Of a stretch of DNA of 64,000 nucleotides, positions 7,484 to 17,416 are shown in pieces. Source of the stretch: Gemmatimonadetes bacterium SCN 70-22 (GTDB lineage: Bacteria > Gemmatimonadota > Gemmatimonadetes > Gemmatimonadales > Gemmatimonadaceae); assembly GCA_001724275.1 (NCBI GenBank), contig MEDZ01000015.1, positions 101,557 through 165,556 of the forward strand, written 5' to 3'. The translations under genes were made by a program, and so were the position numbers. Below the pieces are notes generated by a model that was not told the DNA's origin, searched no databases, and worked only from the letters and a program-made list of their open reading frames with translations. Every line of letters begins with the position of its first letter. The first letter of the stretch is position 1.

Positions 7484-10400
7484 GTGCGCCTCACCAAGCT
7501 CCAGATGCAAGGCTTCAAGTCGTTCGCCGACACGACGACGATGACGTTCGACTCCGGCGTCACCGCCATCGTCGGCCCCAACGGCTGCGGCAAGTCCAAC
7601 GTCTCCGACGCGGTCCGGTGGGTGCTCGGCGAGCAGCGGGCGCGCATGCTGCGCGGCGCGAAGATGGAGGAGGTCATCTTCCAGGGATCGTCCGCGCGTC
7701 GTGCGGTGAGCCTGGCCGAGGTGTCGCTCTTCTTCGAGAACGAGGACGGGGGCCTCCCGGTCGCCTTCAAGGAGGTCGTCATCACACGGCGGCTGTCGCG
7801 CTCGGGCGAGAGCGAGTACCTGCTGAACGGGGCGTCGTGCCGCCTGCGCGACATCCACGACATGCTGCGCGGCACGGGGCTGGGGGCCGACTCGGGGATC
7901 GTGATCGAGTCCAAGATGATCGACGCCCTCCTCTCCGACCGCCCCGACGACCGGCGGGAACTGTTCGAGGAGGCCGCGGGGGTCGGGCTGTATCGCGACC
8001 GGCGGCGCAGCACCGAGCGGCGGTTGGAAGAGACCGCGGTCGACCTGTCGCGCCTCGACGACCTGCTCGGCGAGGTGCAGAGCCAGGTGCGCTCGCTGGC
8101 GCGTCAGCGCAAGCGCGCCGAACGCCACGCCGAGCTGACGGCGCGCCGCTTCTCGGTCGAACTGACGCTGGCGTCGCGCGAGATGGCGGCGTGGCGCGAG
8201 GAGCTGGCGCAGCTGGAGGTCACGGTGGCGGCGCTGCGCGAGCAGGCGCCGGGTGATGACGCCCGCGTGGTGGCCGCCGAGGGCGCGCGCGACGCGGCGC
8301 ACGAGGCGCGCGCCGCGGCCGAGGCGAGCCGCAACGAGCTGGCGCGCCTCACACAGCTGCAACAACAGCACGTGCAGGAGCTGCGCGCCGAGATCGCCGT
8401 CGCGGTCGAGCGGCAACGCAACGCCCTCGAGCGTCGCCAGCGCGCCGAAGAGGAGCGGCGCGAGGGCGAGGCCTTCGGGGAGCGGCTCAACGCCGATCGC
8501 GTGCGTGCCCGGGAAGAGCTGACCTCGCTCGAGGGCGAGGTCGAGCAGTCGCGCGAGTCGCTGGCGGTGCATGCCCGCGACGAGGAAGCGGCCCGCGCGG
8601 CCGTGACGGCCGCCCGCTCGGCGGTGGAGGCGGCCGAGCGCACGGTGCGCGAGCTGCGCGAGCAGCAGCGTCGCCTCGACCTCGATCGCGAGAGCGCGCA
8701 GCGCGAGACGGCGGAGCTGGAGCAGCGAAGCGCGGCACTCGAGATCGAGCGGCAGCAGCTGGTCGATGCCGCCACCGTCCTGGCCCGCGAGATCGAGGGA
8801 GCCGACGAGGCGATCGAGGTGGCGCGTGTGAGCGTCGCCACCGCGGTCGCGGCGCTCGAGGAGGCGCGGGCCGCAGCGCGGGCCGCGCGCGAGCGCGACG
8901 CCGCCGCGCGGGCCGAGCTGGGGCGCGCGGAAGACACCTACGTCGCGCTCGAGGGGAAGGTGAACGCCCTGGAGGGGCTGGAGCGCGAACGCGTCGGCCT
9001 CGCCCCGGCGGCCGCCCGTCTCCTGCGCGAGCGCGATCGCTTCGGCGAGGGGGCGGTGCTGGGACCGATCTCCGACTTCCTCTCGACGTCGGCGTCGTCG
9101 GCTGTGCTGGTCGAGCGCTACCTGGGGATGACGGTGCATGCCGTCATCGTTCGCGACCATGCGGCAGCGGAGGCGGTGCGCAGCTGGCACGCGAGTGCCA
9201 ACCCCGGCCCCCTGCTCCTCCTCCCGCTCGACGCGATGCCATCGCCGAGCGGAGGCGAGGCGGGCGACCTGTTGAATCAGGTCGAGGCGGCCGAGCCCGC
9301 GGCGGGGTGGGTGCGAAGCCTGCTCGATCGCGTGCGGGCGCTGGACGATGGATCCGGCTTCGTGGATGGCCGCGGTGCCGTCTGGCTCCCCGGTACCACG
9401 GCCGGGCCGGGCCCCCTGCGTCGCCGCGCCGAGCTGTCGGGGCTTCGGTCCGAGCTGCTGGCGGCCGGCGCCGGCCGCCAGCTCGCCGCCGCAGCAGCCG
9501 AGGAAGCGCGGCGCGCGCTCACCGAGGCCGACGCGGCGGTGGCGATGGCCACCGAGGCGGCGAACCTGGCCAATGGCGAGGACCGGCGCGCCAACGACCA
9601 CCGGGCGGAGCTGGAGCGTCGGCGGCTGCGCGGCATGCGCGAACTGGAGAATGCCGAAGGGCTGGCCAGCCGGCTCGCCACGCGGCAGGACGAACTGCGG
9701 TCCCGGCTGGCCTCGATCGAGGTGCGGACCGCGGAGCTGCAGGAGTCGTTAGGCTCGCACGGGGTCGACAGCGAGGCGCTGCGCGTCCAGGCCGCCGAGA
9801 CGGAGCGTGCGCTCGAGGCGGCGCGCGAACATCGCACCAACGGGCAGGTGGCGCTCGCGCAGGCGCAGGCGCGCATGCAGGTGGCCACCGACCGCGTGCA
9901 CCGCCTGGAGCAGGAGCATGAGAACGCCTCGACGCGCCTGGCCTCGCTGCAGCACGAGCTGTCGACCCTGGCCGACTCGGACCGCTCGCTCGCCGAGCAG
10001 ATGGCGAACTGGCAGGGTGACCTCGACGCGCGTGTGGCGACGCTCACCGACGTGGAGTCGCGCCTGGCGGAGGCGGAGCGGCACGTGCGCGACGCCAATG
10101 CGTCGCTCAGCACCGCCGATCACGCCCTCGACCAGGCCCGCCGCGAGGCGCACGAACGCGAGTCGGCGCTGCACCACGCCGAGCTGCGTTTCGCCGAGCT
10201 GTCGGGGCGGCGCACGGCGATCCGGGAGCGCCTCGAGACCGAATGGAGGCGCCCGCTCGAGGACCTCCTGGCGAGCTTCGAGGCGGTGGAGGTCGACGAC
10301 ACCGCGCTCCGCACCGAGGCGGAACAGCTGCGCACCGAGCTGGAGAAGCTGGGCCCCGTCAATCCCCTCGCCGTCGAGGAGCACGAGGAAGAAGTGAAGC

Positions 10401-11014
10401 GCCTCGACTTCCTCACGGGACAGCGGAACGACCTGGCCGAGGCCAAGAACAAGTTGCAGCTGGCCATCCGCGAGATCGACACCACCGCACGCGAGCTCTT
10501 CCTCACCACCTTCACCCAGGTGCGCGAGAATTTCCGCCAGATCTTCATGACGCTGTTCGGCGGCGGCGAGTGCGACCTGCGGCTGGAAAACCCGGAGATG
10601 CCGCTGGACTGCGACATCGAGATCCATGCGAGCCCGCGGGGAAAGCGCACGCAGCGCATCCACCTCCTGTCGAGTGGCGAGCGGGCGCTGGTCGCGCTGT
10701 CGCTGCTCTTCGGCATCTTCCTCACGAAGCCCTCACCCTTCTGCCTGCTGGACGAGGTGGACGCCCCGCTCGACGACGCCAACATCGGGCGCTACGTGCG
10801 GATGCTGAACCAGTTCAAGGAGAACACACAGTTCATCGTGATCACGCACAACCCGCGCACCACCACCGAGGCGGCCGACGCGGTGTACGGCGTGACGATG
10901 CAGGAGCCGGGCGTCTCGTCGCTGGTGAGCGTGCGGATGCGCGGCAACACGGTGGACGAGGTGACGCCTCCCGAGATGGCCCCCGAGGGCGAAGTCGCTG
11001 GCGCCCCTGCCTGA
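7484..11014 (+). CDS. smc: Chromosome segregation protein SMC
   Basis: SMC is the ATPase core of condensin. The 1176-aa length is typical. Walker A GPNGCGKSN spans residues 31-39. Long Glu/Arg/Ala-rich coiled coils occupy about 170-500 and 670-1010, and the hinge lies near 520-640 (GAVLGPISDFLS ... YLGMTVHAVIV). The ABC signature LSSGERALVALSLLFGIF starts near 1062, followed by Walker B FCLLDEVDAPLDDANI. The GTG start directly follows the upstream stop (TAG at 7481-7483), so it is cotranscribed with the two SPOR genes. No scpA or scpB is in the window. Confidence 0.97.
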   Translation: MRLTKLQMQGFKSFADTTTMTFDSGVTAIVGPNGCGKSNVSDAVRWVLGEQRARMLRGAKMEEVIFQGSSARRAVSLAEVSLFFENEDGGLPVAFKEVVITRRLSRSGESEYLLNGASCRLRDIHDMLRGTGLGADSGIVIESKMIDALLSDRPDDRRELFEEAAGVGLYRDRRRSTERRLEETAVDLSRLDDLLGEVQSQVRSLARQRKRAERHAELTARRFSVELTLASREMAAWREELAQLEVTVAALREQAPGDDARVVAAEGARDAAHEARAAAEASRNELARLTQLQQQHVQELRAEIAVAVERQRNALERRQRAEEERREGEAFGERLNADRVRAREELTSLEGEVEQSRESLAVHARDEEAARAAVTAARSAVEAAERTVRELREQQRRLDLDRESAQRETAELEQRSAALEIERQQLVDAATVLAREIEGADEAIEVARVSVATAVAALEEARAAARAARERDAAARAELGRAEDTYVALEGKVNALEGLERERVGLAPAAARLLRERDRFGEGAVLGPISDFLSTSASSAVLVERYLGMTVHAVIVRDHAAAEAVRSWHASANPGPLLLLPLDAMPSPSGGEAGDLLNQVEAAEPAAGWVRSLLDRVRALDDGSGFVDGRGAVWLPGTTAGPGPLRRRAELSGLRSELLAAGAGRQLAAAAAEEARRALTEADAAVAMATEAANLANGEDRRANDHRAELERRRLRGMRELENAEGLASRLATRQDELRSRLASIEVRTAELQESLGSHGVDSEALRVQAAETERALEAAREHRTNGQVALAQAQARMQVATDRVHRLEQEHENASTRLASLQHELSTLADSDRSLAEQMANWQGDLDARVATLTDVESRLAEAERHVRDANASLSTADHALDQARREAHERESALHHAELRFAELSGRRTAIRERLETEWRRPLEDLLASFEAVEVDDTALRTEAEQLRTELEKLGPVNPLAVEEHEEEVKRLDFLTGQRNDLAEAKNKLQLAIREIDTTARELFLTTFTQVRENFRQIFMTLFGGGECDLRLENPEMPLDCDIEIHASPRGKRTQRIHLLSSGERALVALSLLFGIFLTKPSPFCLLDEVDAPLDDANIGRYVRMLNQFKENTQFIVITHNPRTTTEAADAVYGVTMQEPGVSSLVSVRMRGNTVDEVTPPEMAPEGEVAGAPA

Positions 11015-11053
11015 CGAGTCGCCCGTGCTGCCGCCCCCCGGCCCGACGCGGAC

Positions 11054-11086
11054 GAGCCCCCGACGCGCCTAGCGCGTCGGGGGCTC
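11054..11086 (+). terminator. Perfect 15-bp hairpin terminator after smc
   Basis: GAGCCCCCGACGCGC (11054-11068) and its exact complement (11072-11086) flank a CTA loop, 40 bases after the smc stop. CTCTCCC follows; there is no long T tract. Confidence 0.8.
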
Positions 11087-11138
11087 TCCCGTCGCCCGAC
11101 TGCCTCACCCCGTCCGCCTCACCTCGTCCGCCTTCCCC

Positions 11139-11903
11139 GTGCGCCTCACGACCATCGGCACCGGCACCGCCGCCCCGTCCCCGCACCGGGTGCAGAGCGC
11201 AACCCTCGTGTCGCACCAGGGCATTCGCCTCCTGGTGGACTGCGGAAGCGGGGCCGTGTACCGCATGGCGCAGCTCGGGATCGACTGGGGCACCATCACC
11301 CACCTCGCGCTGACGCACTTCCACGCCGACCACACCAACGACGTGGCCAACCTCCTCTTCGCCTGGCGCTACGGGATGCTGCCGGCGCGTTCGGAGCCGA
11401 TCGAGATCGTCGGTCCGGAGGGGACAGTGGCCCTCCTGGACCGGCTGGCGCTGGCCTTCGGCACGGGGCTTCGCGATGCGGTCCCCATGGTGGTCCGCGA
11501 ACTGGCGCCGCAAGGGCGCCTCGCCCTCGGGGAGGGCATGGAAATCGAGGCAGCCAAGGTTCCGCACACCGACGAGAGTGTGGCATATTCCCTCACGGCG
11601 CGCGGGCAGCGCGTGGTGATCTCGGGCGACACGGGGTTCGACCCGTCGCTGGCCGACTGGGCAACCGGATGCGATGTGCTCGCCCTCGAGTGCTCGCTCC
11701 CCGACGCGCTGGCCATTCCCACGCACCTCACGCCGCGTCAGTGCGGGACGATCGCCGGGCTCGCCCGGCCGTCGCTCCTCGCCCTGACGCACTTCTATCC
11801 TCCCGTCGAGGACGTCGACATCGAAGGCCACGTGGCCGAAGGGTTCGACGGGCGCGTGATCCGCGCCTTCGACGGGTGGTCGCTCGACCTTCAGGAGACG
11901 TAA
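11139..11903 (+). CDS. RNase Z-like metallo-beta-lactamase-fold hydrolase
   Basis: The 254-aa protein opens [20 protein letters not shown] and has the zinc motif T-H-F-H-A-D-H (about residues 53-59), a second His in KVPHTDES, the Asp of VISGDTGFD, and a late His in LALTHFYP. This is the layout of ribonuclease Z/arylsulfatase-type hydrolases. A true tRNase Z usually has an exosite arm and about 300 aa; neither is obvious, so the substrate is uncertain. The GTG start is set by the protein's N-terminal strand. TAATG joins it to the DAHP synthase gene. Confidence 0.75.
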   Translation: MRLTTIGTGTAAPSPHRVQSATLVSHQGIRLLVDCGSGAVYRMAQLGIDWGTITHLALTHFHADHTNDVANLLFAWRYGMLPARSEPIEIVGPEGTVALLDRLALAFGTGLRDAVPMVVRELAPQGRLALGEGMEIEAAKVPHTDESVAYSLTARGQRVVISGDTGFDPSLADWATGCDVLALECSLPDALAIPTHLTPRQCGTIAGLARPSLLALTHFYPPVEDVDIEGHVAEGFDGRVIRAFDGWSLDLQET

Positions 11904-12955
11904 TGCTCGTCGTCATGCAGCACGACGCCACGCAGGCGGAAATCGACGCCGTCTGCAGCGTGATCACGGACATGGGCTTCACCGCGGTGCCGATGCCGGG
12001 GGAGCAGCGCACGGCCATCGGCCTCGTGGGCAACGAGGGACGCGTCGACGATACGAACGTGGTCGGCCTCCCCGGCGTGGCGCAGGTGATCCACGTCTCG
12101 CGCCCCTACAAGCAGGTCTCGCGCGAGTGGCGCCCCGAGAACACCGTCGTGCGCCTCGCGCCGGGCGTGGAGCTCGGCGGCAGCTCCATCGTCATCATGG
12201 CCGGCCCCTGCTCCGTGGAGTCGGAGGAGCAGATCCTGGCGGCGGCGCGCGCGGTGCGCGCCGCCGGGGCGAGTGCCCTGCGCGGCGGGGCCTTCAAGCC
12301 GCGCAGCTCCCCCTACTCGTTCCAGGGGCTCGGCAAGCGGGGGCTCGAGCTCCTCGCCCTGGCGCGGCGCGAGACCGGACTCCCGGTCGTCACCGAGGCG
12401 ATGGACGAAGCGGGCGCCGAGCTCGTGGCGGAGTACGCCGACTGCATCCAGATCGGCGCCCGCAACATGCAGAACTACTCGCTGCTCAAGGCGGCGGGGC
12501 GACTCGGCAAGCCCGTGCTCCTCAAGCGCGGCATGGCGGCCACCATCACGGACCTCCTCCTGAGTGCCGAGTACATCCTGGCCGAGGGGAACACCCAGGT
12601 GATCCTGTGCGAGCGTGGCTTGCGGTCGTTCGACACGGCGGCGCGCAACATGTTCGACCTCAACGCCATCCCGATCGTGCAGAAGCTGTCGCACCTGCCG
12701 ATGGTGGCCGACCCGAGCCACGGCACGGGGCTGCGCGACAAGGTGATCCCGATGACACGCGCCGCCGTGGCCGCCGGCGCCGATGGGATCCTGGTCGAGA
12801 TGCACCCGAACCCCGAACGGGCCAAGTCGGACGGCGCCCAGAGCCTATTCCCCGACCAGTTCTCGCGCCTGATGCACGACGTCCGCCTCATTGCCCAGGC
12901 GATCGGGCGTGAAATCACCGCCCCTCCGGGAACGGAGTGGGGACGCGATCGGTAG
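11903..12955 (+). CDS. aroF: 3-deoxy-7-phosphoheptulonate synthase (AroF, type I beta)
   Basis: This enzyme condenses phosphoenolpyruvate with erythrose 4-phosphate, the first step of the shikimate pathway. The 350-aa protein has an N-terminal ferredoxin-like regulatory domain (1-about 75), as in the Thermotoga enzyme, where it mediates feedback inhibition. The barrel follows: [61 protein letters not shown] and [13 protein letters not shown] 11903 overlaps the upstream stop (TAATG) and has AGGAGA a few bases before it. No other aro gene is adjacent. Confidence 0.96.
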   Translation: MLVVMQHDATQAEIDAVCSVITDMGFTAVPMPGEQRTAIGLVGNEGRVDDTNVVGLPGVAQVIHVSRPYKQVSREWRPENTVVRLAPGVELGGSSIVIMAGPCSVESEEQILAAARAVRAAGASALRGGAFKPRSSPYSFQGLGKRGLELLALARRETGLPVVTEAMDEAGAELVAEYADCIQIGARNMQNYSLLKAAGRLGKPVLLKRGMAATITDLLLSAEYILAEGNTQVILCERGLRSFDTAARNMFDLNAIPIVQKLSHLPMVADPSHGTGLRDKVIPMTRAAVAAGADGILVEMHPNPERAKSDGAQSLFPDQFSRLMHDVRLIAQAIGREITAPPGTEWGRDR

Positions 12956-13012
12956 TATCGAACGAGCGGTGGGTGGGGCACGGTGCCCCGCCCCGTCCCG
13001 AACGTCCTCGAC

Positions 13013-13681
13013 ATGCTCCGTTTCCCTTCATTCGTGGTGCTGGCGGCCACCCTGGCGGTGGCGCCCTCGGTGTGGGGGCAGGATCCGGCCGGCGACGCCA
13101 TCGACAAGGCGGTCGAGGCCTACGCCAAGGTGCGCACGGCGAGGGCCGCCTTCGAGCAGGTGGTCACCAATCCGCTGACCGGGTCGCGCCTGCAGTCGCG
13201 CGGCGAGTTCGAGCAGGCCCGCCCCGACCGGTTCATCTTCCGATTCGCCGACCCCAAGGGCGACGTGATCGTCTCCGACGGCAAGTTCGTCTGGGTCTAC
13301 CTCCCCAGCTCCCAGCCGGGGCAGGTCATCCGCGCCCCGCTCAGCGCCGAGGTGGAGGGATCGATGGATCTCATCGGCGCCTTCTTCACCAATCCGCGGA
13401 CCCGCTATACGGTGAAGGACGCCGGCGCCGCGACGGTGGGGGGACGCGCGACGCGCGTCGTCACGCTCGTCCCGAAGGGACAGGGGGGGAGCTTCGTACG
13501 GGCCAAGGTGTGGATCGACACCGCCGATGGAACGCTTCGCCAGTTCGAGGCGGAGGAGATGAGCGGGATCGTGCGGCTGGTGACGATCACGACGTTCACG
13601 CCTAACGCCCAGGTCCCCAGCGCCGCCTTCCGCTTCAAGCCGCCGCGCGGCGTGCGGGTGGTGAACCAGTCGGACCTGTAG
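13013..13681 (+). CDS. lolA: LolA-like outer-membrane lipoprotein carrier
   Basis: LolA ferries lipoproteins across the periplasm. The 222-aa protein has a cleavable signal (LRFPSFVVLAATLAVAPSVWG, residues 2-22) and the family pattern: A-R-A-A-F-E-Q-V-V near 43-51, GEFEQARPDRFIFRF, SDGKFVWVYLPS, then PKGQ and the conserved late block LVTITTFTPN. An in-frame GTG at 12983 would add ten residues before the signal peptide and lies in a GGGGCA-CGG-TGCCCC hairpin, so ATG 13013 is preferred. It converges on the CtpA gene; the 80-bp gap holds imperfect ACCCGGGGAGCA repeats. Confidence 0.85.
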   Translation: MLRFPSFVVLAATLAVAPSVWGQDPAGDAIDKAVEAYAKVRTARAAFEQVVTNPLTGSRLQSRGEFEQARPDRFIFRFADPKGDVIVSDGKFVWVYLPSSQPGQVIRAPLSAEVEGSMDLIGAFFTNPRTRYTVKDAGAATVGGRATRVVTLVPKGQGGSFVRAKVWIDTADGTLRQFEAEEMSGIVRLVTITTFTPNAQVPSAAFRFKPPRGVRVVNQSDL

Positions 13682-13761
13682 GAGCGTCGCCGGGATATCG
13701 GCGGGCGCCTCCCGCGGGAAGGCAATCCGGGAGGGCAACCCGGGGAGCAACCCGGGGAGCG

Positions 13762-15348
13762 TTACTTCAGCAGCGAGTGGCGCTGCGCCCCACGAGCCAG
13801 CACCTCCTCCTGGGACTTCGCTCCCTCGATCAGCGACCGGGCAGCCCGGATCGCGTCGTCGTCGTCGATGGAGCGGCGCGCCTCGACCGCGGCCCCGAAG
13901 ACGTAGCGCGTCACCTCGCGGGCGATCAGCAGCGAGATGATCGGCGCCGCGTCGTCGTAGATCGCCCGGTCGAAGGTGAGGCCGCGCTGCTGCATCACCC
14001 GCCAGAGCCCGTCGCGCATCGCCGGGGTCACCTCGAAGCCCGGCGAGGCCGGTGCGCTCGCCGACGCCTTCACCGAGAGCGCATACGCGGTGAGCGCGTC
14101 GCGGAACTCGGGAATGCGCCTGCCTAACGCACCGGCCAGGGCGAGCTCCTGCGGCGATTGCACGGTGTCGCCCACGACGACGTCGGGCGTGATCCCGCCG
14201 CCGCCGACGATTTCGCGGCCGGCATCGGACTCGAACCGCTCCACGCGCGCCCTCGTCCCGTCACCCGCGCCGCCATCGTCGTCACGGCGGCGATCGATGC
14301 TGCGCCCCGATGGGGTGAACCAGCGGGCCACCGTCAACTTGAGTGCTCCACCCGACGACGTGGGATACAGCGATTGGGCGCTCCCCTTGCCGAACGTGGT
14401 GCGCCCCACGAGAAGCGCCCGGTCATGGTCCTGCAGCGCCCCGGCAACGATCTCCGACGCGCTCGCGCTCCCGTCGTCCACGAGGACGACGATGGGGAGC
14501 GACGGCCAGCGCTGCGGTGCCTCGTCCTCGAACGTGGCGTTGGCCTCGGCGGCACGCCCCTTGATCCGGACGATCACCTTGCCGGGGTCCAGGAAGAGGT
14601 CGGCCACGCCGATCCCCTGCGACAGCAGCCCCCCGAGGTTGCCGCGAAGGTCGAGGACGAGCGAGCGCATCCCGAGCTTGACCAGCGAGTCGATCGACTG
14701 GGCCACCTCGACCTGCGTCGAGTCGGAAAAGACCTTCACGTCGATGTAGCCGACGCCCCCATCCAGCATCGCGGTGCGACGCACGGCACGGCGGTGGATC
14801 TCGCCGCGTGTCAGGCGCACCGGGATCGATGCGTGCGACCCCGGACGCTCGATGGTGATGTCGACCGACGTTCCCACCGGTCCGCGGAGCATGCCGCGCG
14901 TCTCCTCACCCGTGAGGCTGCGCGTGCTCTTGCCGCCGATCTCGATGATGCGGTCACCCGCCTGGAGCCCCGCCCGCTCCGCCGGCCCACCGGGGAGCGT
15001 GGACAGCACCGTGGGCCAGCCGTCGCGCACGTCGGTCTGCACCCCCAGCCCCGTGTAGTTCCCGGTCGTCGTCTCGTTGAGCCGCTTGAGGCGCTCGGGC
15101 TGGAGGTAGAGCGTGTTGGGGTCGCCCAGCTCCTCGAGCATCCCGTCCAGTGCCTTGTCGAACAGGGCCGGGGCCGGGATCGAGTCGACATAGTAACGGC
15201 TGACGTGTGCCAGGACCTGCTCGAAGAGGCGCTCCCCGGCCACCGGGACGACCGTGCCGCGCAGGCCGCGGCCCAGGAGCCACCCTCCAAACAGGAGGGA
15301 GCTCCCGAGCACGGCCAGTACCACGAACAGGCGCGAGCGCATCGACAT
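13762..15348 (-). CDS. ctpA: Carboxyl-terminal processing protease (S41, CtpA family)
   Basis: CtpA proteases degrade or trim periplasmic proteins from the C-terminus. The 528-aa protein has an N-terminal membrane anchor (about 7-26), a PDZ domain (about 98-185, containing GDRIIEIGG), and an S41 domain with catalytic Ser296 in DDGSASASE and Lys321 in TFGKG, 25 residues apart as in the family. A C-terminal extension (about 420-528) is not assigned. A Met two codons later (15342) could also be the start. It is the last gene of the rpmE-to-ctpA operon, 22 bases after tmk. A TATAGG box lies eight bases before the start. Confidence 0.95.
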   Translation of the reverse strand: MSMRSRLFVVLAVLGSSLLFGGWLLGRGLRGTVVPVAGERLFEQVLAHVSRYYVDSIPAPALFDKALDGMLEELGDPNTLYLQPERLKRLNETTTGNYTGLGVQTDVRDGWPTVLSTLPGGPAERAGLQAGDRIIEIGGKSTRSLTGEETRGMLRGPVGTSVDITIERPGSHASIPVRLTRGEIHRRAVRRTAMLDGGVGYIDVKVFSDSTQVEVAQSIDSLVKLGMRSLVLDLRGNLGGLLSQGIGVADLFLDPGKVIVRIKGRAAEANATFEDEAPQRWPSLPIVVLVDDGSASASEIVAGALQDHDRALLVGRTTFGKGSAQSLYPTSSGGALKLTVARWFTPSGRSIDRRRDDDGGAGDGTRARVERFESDAGREIVGGGGITPDVVVGDTVQSPQELALAGALGRRIPEFRDALTAYALSVKASASAPASPGFEVTPAMRDGLWRVMQQRGLTFDRAIYDDAAPIISLLIAREVTRYVFGAAVEARRSIDDDDAIRAARSLIEGAKSQEEVLARGAQRHSLLK

Positions 15349-15370
15349 GGTGCTGCCTATAAGACCCGGG

Positions 15371-16033
15371 TCAGGGCAAAAACGTTTCAGGCCAGCGGGC
15401 CACGAGCCGGGCCCAGATACGCCCCGCCACGTCGTCCACGCTCCCGCTCGCGTCCACCAGCGTCACCGGCCCGCACTCCGGGTGTTGCACCTGCCAGGCG
15501 GCCTCCGCGAACGCCCGAAAGGCGGCGGCGACGCGCGTGTGGAACGCATCGCCCGACCGCTCGATCCGGTCGTGCTCCCCGCGCGCGGCGATGCGGGCGA
15601 AGCCCTCCCCGTCCGGGAGGTCCAGGAGGATCGTGAGATCGGGGACGAGTCCCGCGGTGGCGAATGCGTTCGCGTCCCGCACGCCCCCCTCGGCCAGCCG
15701 CCGCCCGGCGATCTGGTAGGCGTACGTGGAGAGGAAGAAGCGATCGAGGACCACGAAGTGCCCGCGGGCGATGGCGGGCCGTATGACCTCATCCACGAGC
15801 TGGGCGCGCGACGCCATGAACAGCAGCGCCTCCGCCCGCGGGGTGATGTGCATCGCCGGGTCGAGCAGGAGGCGACGAATCTCGTCGCCGGCCGGCGTCC
15901 CCCCCGGCTCGCGCACGGTGGAATGGGGGATCCCCGCCAGCTGCATGCGCGCGGCCAGGCGCCCGAGCTGCGTCGTCTTGCCGACGCCTTCCGTCCCCTC
16001 GAGAACGATGAGCGCCCCGGCGCCGGCCGGCAT
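15371..16033 (-). CDS. tmk: Thymidylate kinase
   Basis: Tmk phosphorylates dTMP to dTDP. The 220-aa protein begins M-P-A-G-A-G-A-L-I-V-L-E-G-T-E-G-V-G-K-T-T-Q with the P-loop at about residues 11-18. FVVLDRFFLSTYAYQ is the DR-containing substrate loop, and R-I-A-A-R-G-E-H-D-R-I-E is the lid region. Length fits the family. The start at 16033 leaves a two-base gap from the upstream YlbF-family stop, which suggests coupling. Confidence 0.95.
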   Translation of the reverse strand: MPAGAGALIVLEGTEGVGKTTQLGRLAARMQLAGIPHSTVREPGGTPAGDEIRRLLLDPAMHITPRAEALLFMASRAQLVDEVIRPAIARGHFVVLDRFFLSTYAYQIAGRRLAEGGVRDANAFATAGLVPDLTILLDLPDGEGFARIAARGEHDRIERSGDAFHTRVAAAFRAFAEAAWQVQHPECGPVTLVDASGSVDDVAGRIWARLVARWPETFLP

Positions 16034-16035
16034 CG

Positions 16036-16389
16036 TCAGGACAGGGTGATGATGGGAGAGGCGGCGCCGCTCTTGATCCCCTCCGCGATCCACGTGTTCA
16101 CCTGCATCATCAGCTTGTCGAAGTTCTCCTGGGCGGCGACGGCCTGCTGGTAGGCGGGGCTCGCCTGCACGCGCCCGAGGAGTTCGTCCATCTCGCGCTC
16201 CATCTCGGCGGTGGGCTCCTGCCCCCCCTCGATCATCGCCTGCGCGTTCGTGCGGAGCTCCTCCATCCGGCGCAGCATCGCGACCGCGTCCGTGTCGGCG
16301 CCGAGACCATCGTTGGACCGCTTGAGCGCCTTGTACTGGTCGCTCTGCCCGAGGAGGCGGCCGAGTTCCTTGGCCTTCGTGTCAATCAT
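16036..16389 (-). CDS. YlbF/YmcA family protein (DUF964)
   Basis: The 117-aa, mostly helical protein starts MIDTKAKELGRLLGQSDQY and has the family pattern of a helix with repeated Leu followed by A-Y-Q-Q-A-V-A-A-Q-E-N-F-D near residue 85-97. In Bacillus, YlbF and YmcA form a complex with YaaT that regulates RNase Y and competence/biofilm programmes; whether that holds here is unknown. It sits between prmC and tmk. The 117-bp gap upstream has no gene that I can see. Confidence 0.75.
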   Translation of the reverse strand: MIDTKAKELGRLLGQSDQYKALKRSNDGLGADTDAVAMLRRMEELRTNAQAMIEGGQEPTAEMEREMDELLGRVQASPAYQQAVAAQENFDKLMMQVNTWIAEGIKSGAASPIITLS

Positions 16390-16506
16390 GTCAGGAGTCG
16401 TGAGTCGTGGCGTGATGCCCGCTGGCGGCGCACAGGCGCCTCCTGGCTGGCCGTCCGGACGGACGGAACGCTTCCACACCGCATCGGCCGCAGCGTTGCG
16501 CGGCAG

Positions 16507-17406
16507 TCATCGATTGGCCATCGGCCGGGTCGCGAAGACGAATCGCTCCCGCCCGGTCAGGTCGGACAGCACCCGCACCTCGCCGAAGTCTCCACCCTGT
16601 TCGACCATGCGAGCGACCGCCCGTGCGCGACGCGAGTCCGTCTCGAGAGCCAACAGCCCCCCGGGACGCAGCAGCGCACCGGCACCACCGACGATCGCCC
16701 GGGTAACCGCCAACCCCTCGTCGGGGCAGGCCAGCGCCAGCGGCGGCTCCCAGTCTCGAACCGAGGCGGGGAGCTCCGGGACTTCGGCAAAGGCAATATA
16801 GGGAGGATTCGAGACGAGCACGTCCACCGAGTGCACGAGATCGCCGAGCGGAGCGAGCGCCTCACCCATCCGGAACTCGACCGTCCCGACGAGCGACGCC
16901 GCGAGGCGGCGTGCGTTCTCCCGTGCGACCGCGATGGCATCGGCCGAGACGTCGCTTGCGACCACGCGCCCGAAGCTCCCCTCCGTGGCGAGCGCCAGGG
17001 CGATGGCCCCTGTCCCCGTCCCGACGTCGACCGCAACCCCTCCGGCGCGCCCCTGCGGCGTGGCGAGGATCAGGTCGACCAGGTACTCCGTTTCGGGGCG
17101 CGGGATCAGGACGCGCTCGTCCACGTAGAGCGTGAGGGCGCGAAACGGCGCCGAACGCACCGCATAGGCCAGCGGAGCCCCATCGGCGCGACGTTCGGCC
17201 GCCTGTGCGATGGCCGCGAACTCCTCGGGCGCGAGCACCAGGGCGGCGGCGGTCGACGGCCAGAAGCGCGGCTGTCGCATCACGGCGGCGACGAGCTCGC
17301 GCGCCTCGCCGGCCGCCAGCGGGCCGAGGGAGGGGTGCAGGACGGCGGTGGTCCGTGCAACGGCGTCGGAGACGGTGGCGCCGGCGGAGGATGCCTGGCG
17401 GGTCAC
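16507..17406 (-). CDS. prmC: Release factor glutamine methyltransferase
   Basis: PrmC methylates the Gln of the GGQ motif of RF1 and RF2. The 299-aa protein has an N-terminal helical domain (about 20-95), LIPRPETEYLVD at about 113-124, the SAM-binding VDVGTGTGAIALALA at about 138-152, and the catalytic N-P-P-Y motif near residue 208. It follows prfA by ten bases, the usual prfA-prmC order, so enzyme and substrate are made together. Confidence 0.97.
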   Translation of the reverse strand: MTRQASSAGATVSDAVARTTAVLHPSLGPLAAGEARELVAAVMRQPRFWPSTAAALVLAPEEFAAIAQAAERRADGAPLAYAVRSAPFRALTLYVDERVLIPRPETEYLVDLILATPQGRAGGVAVDVGTGTGAIALALATEGSFGRVVASDVSADAIAVARENARRLAASLVGTVEFRMGEALAPLGDLVHSVDVLVSNPPYIAFAEVPELPASVRDWEPPLALACPDEGLAVTRAIVGGAGALLRPGGLLALETDSRRARAVARMVEQGGDFGEVRVLSDLTGRERFVFATRPMANR

Positions 17407-17416
17407 GCCCTGCGCC

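Noticed and set aside
6344..9601. Minus-strand open frame of more than 1000 codons opposite smc
   Set aside because: It is the complement of the coiled-coil coding region; smc on the plus strand is unambiguous. Long antisense frames are expected in GC-rich coding DNA.
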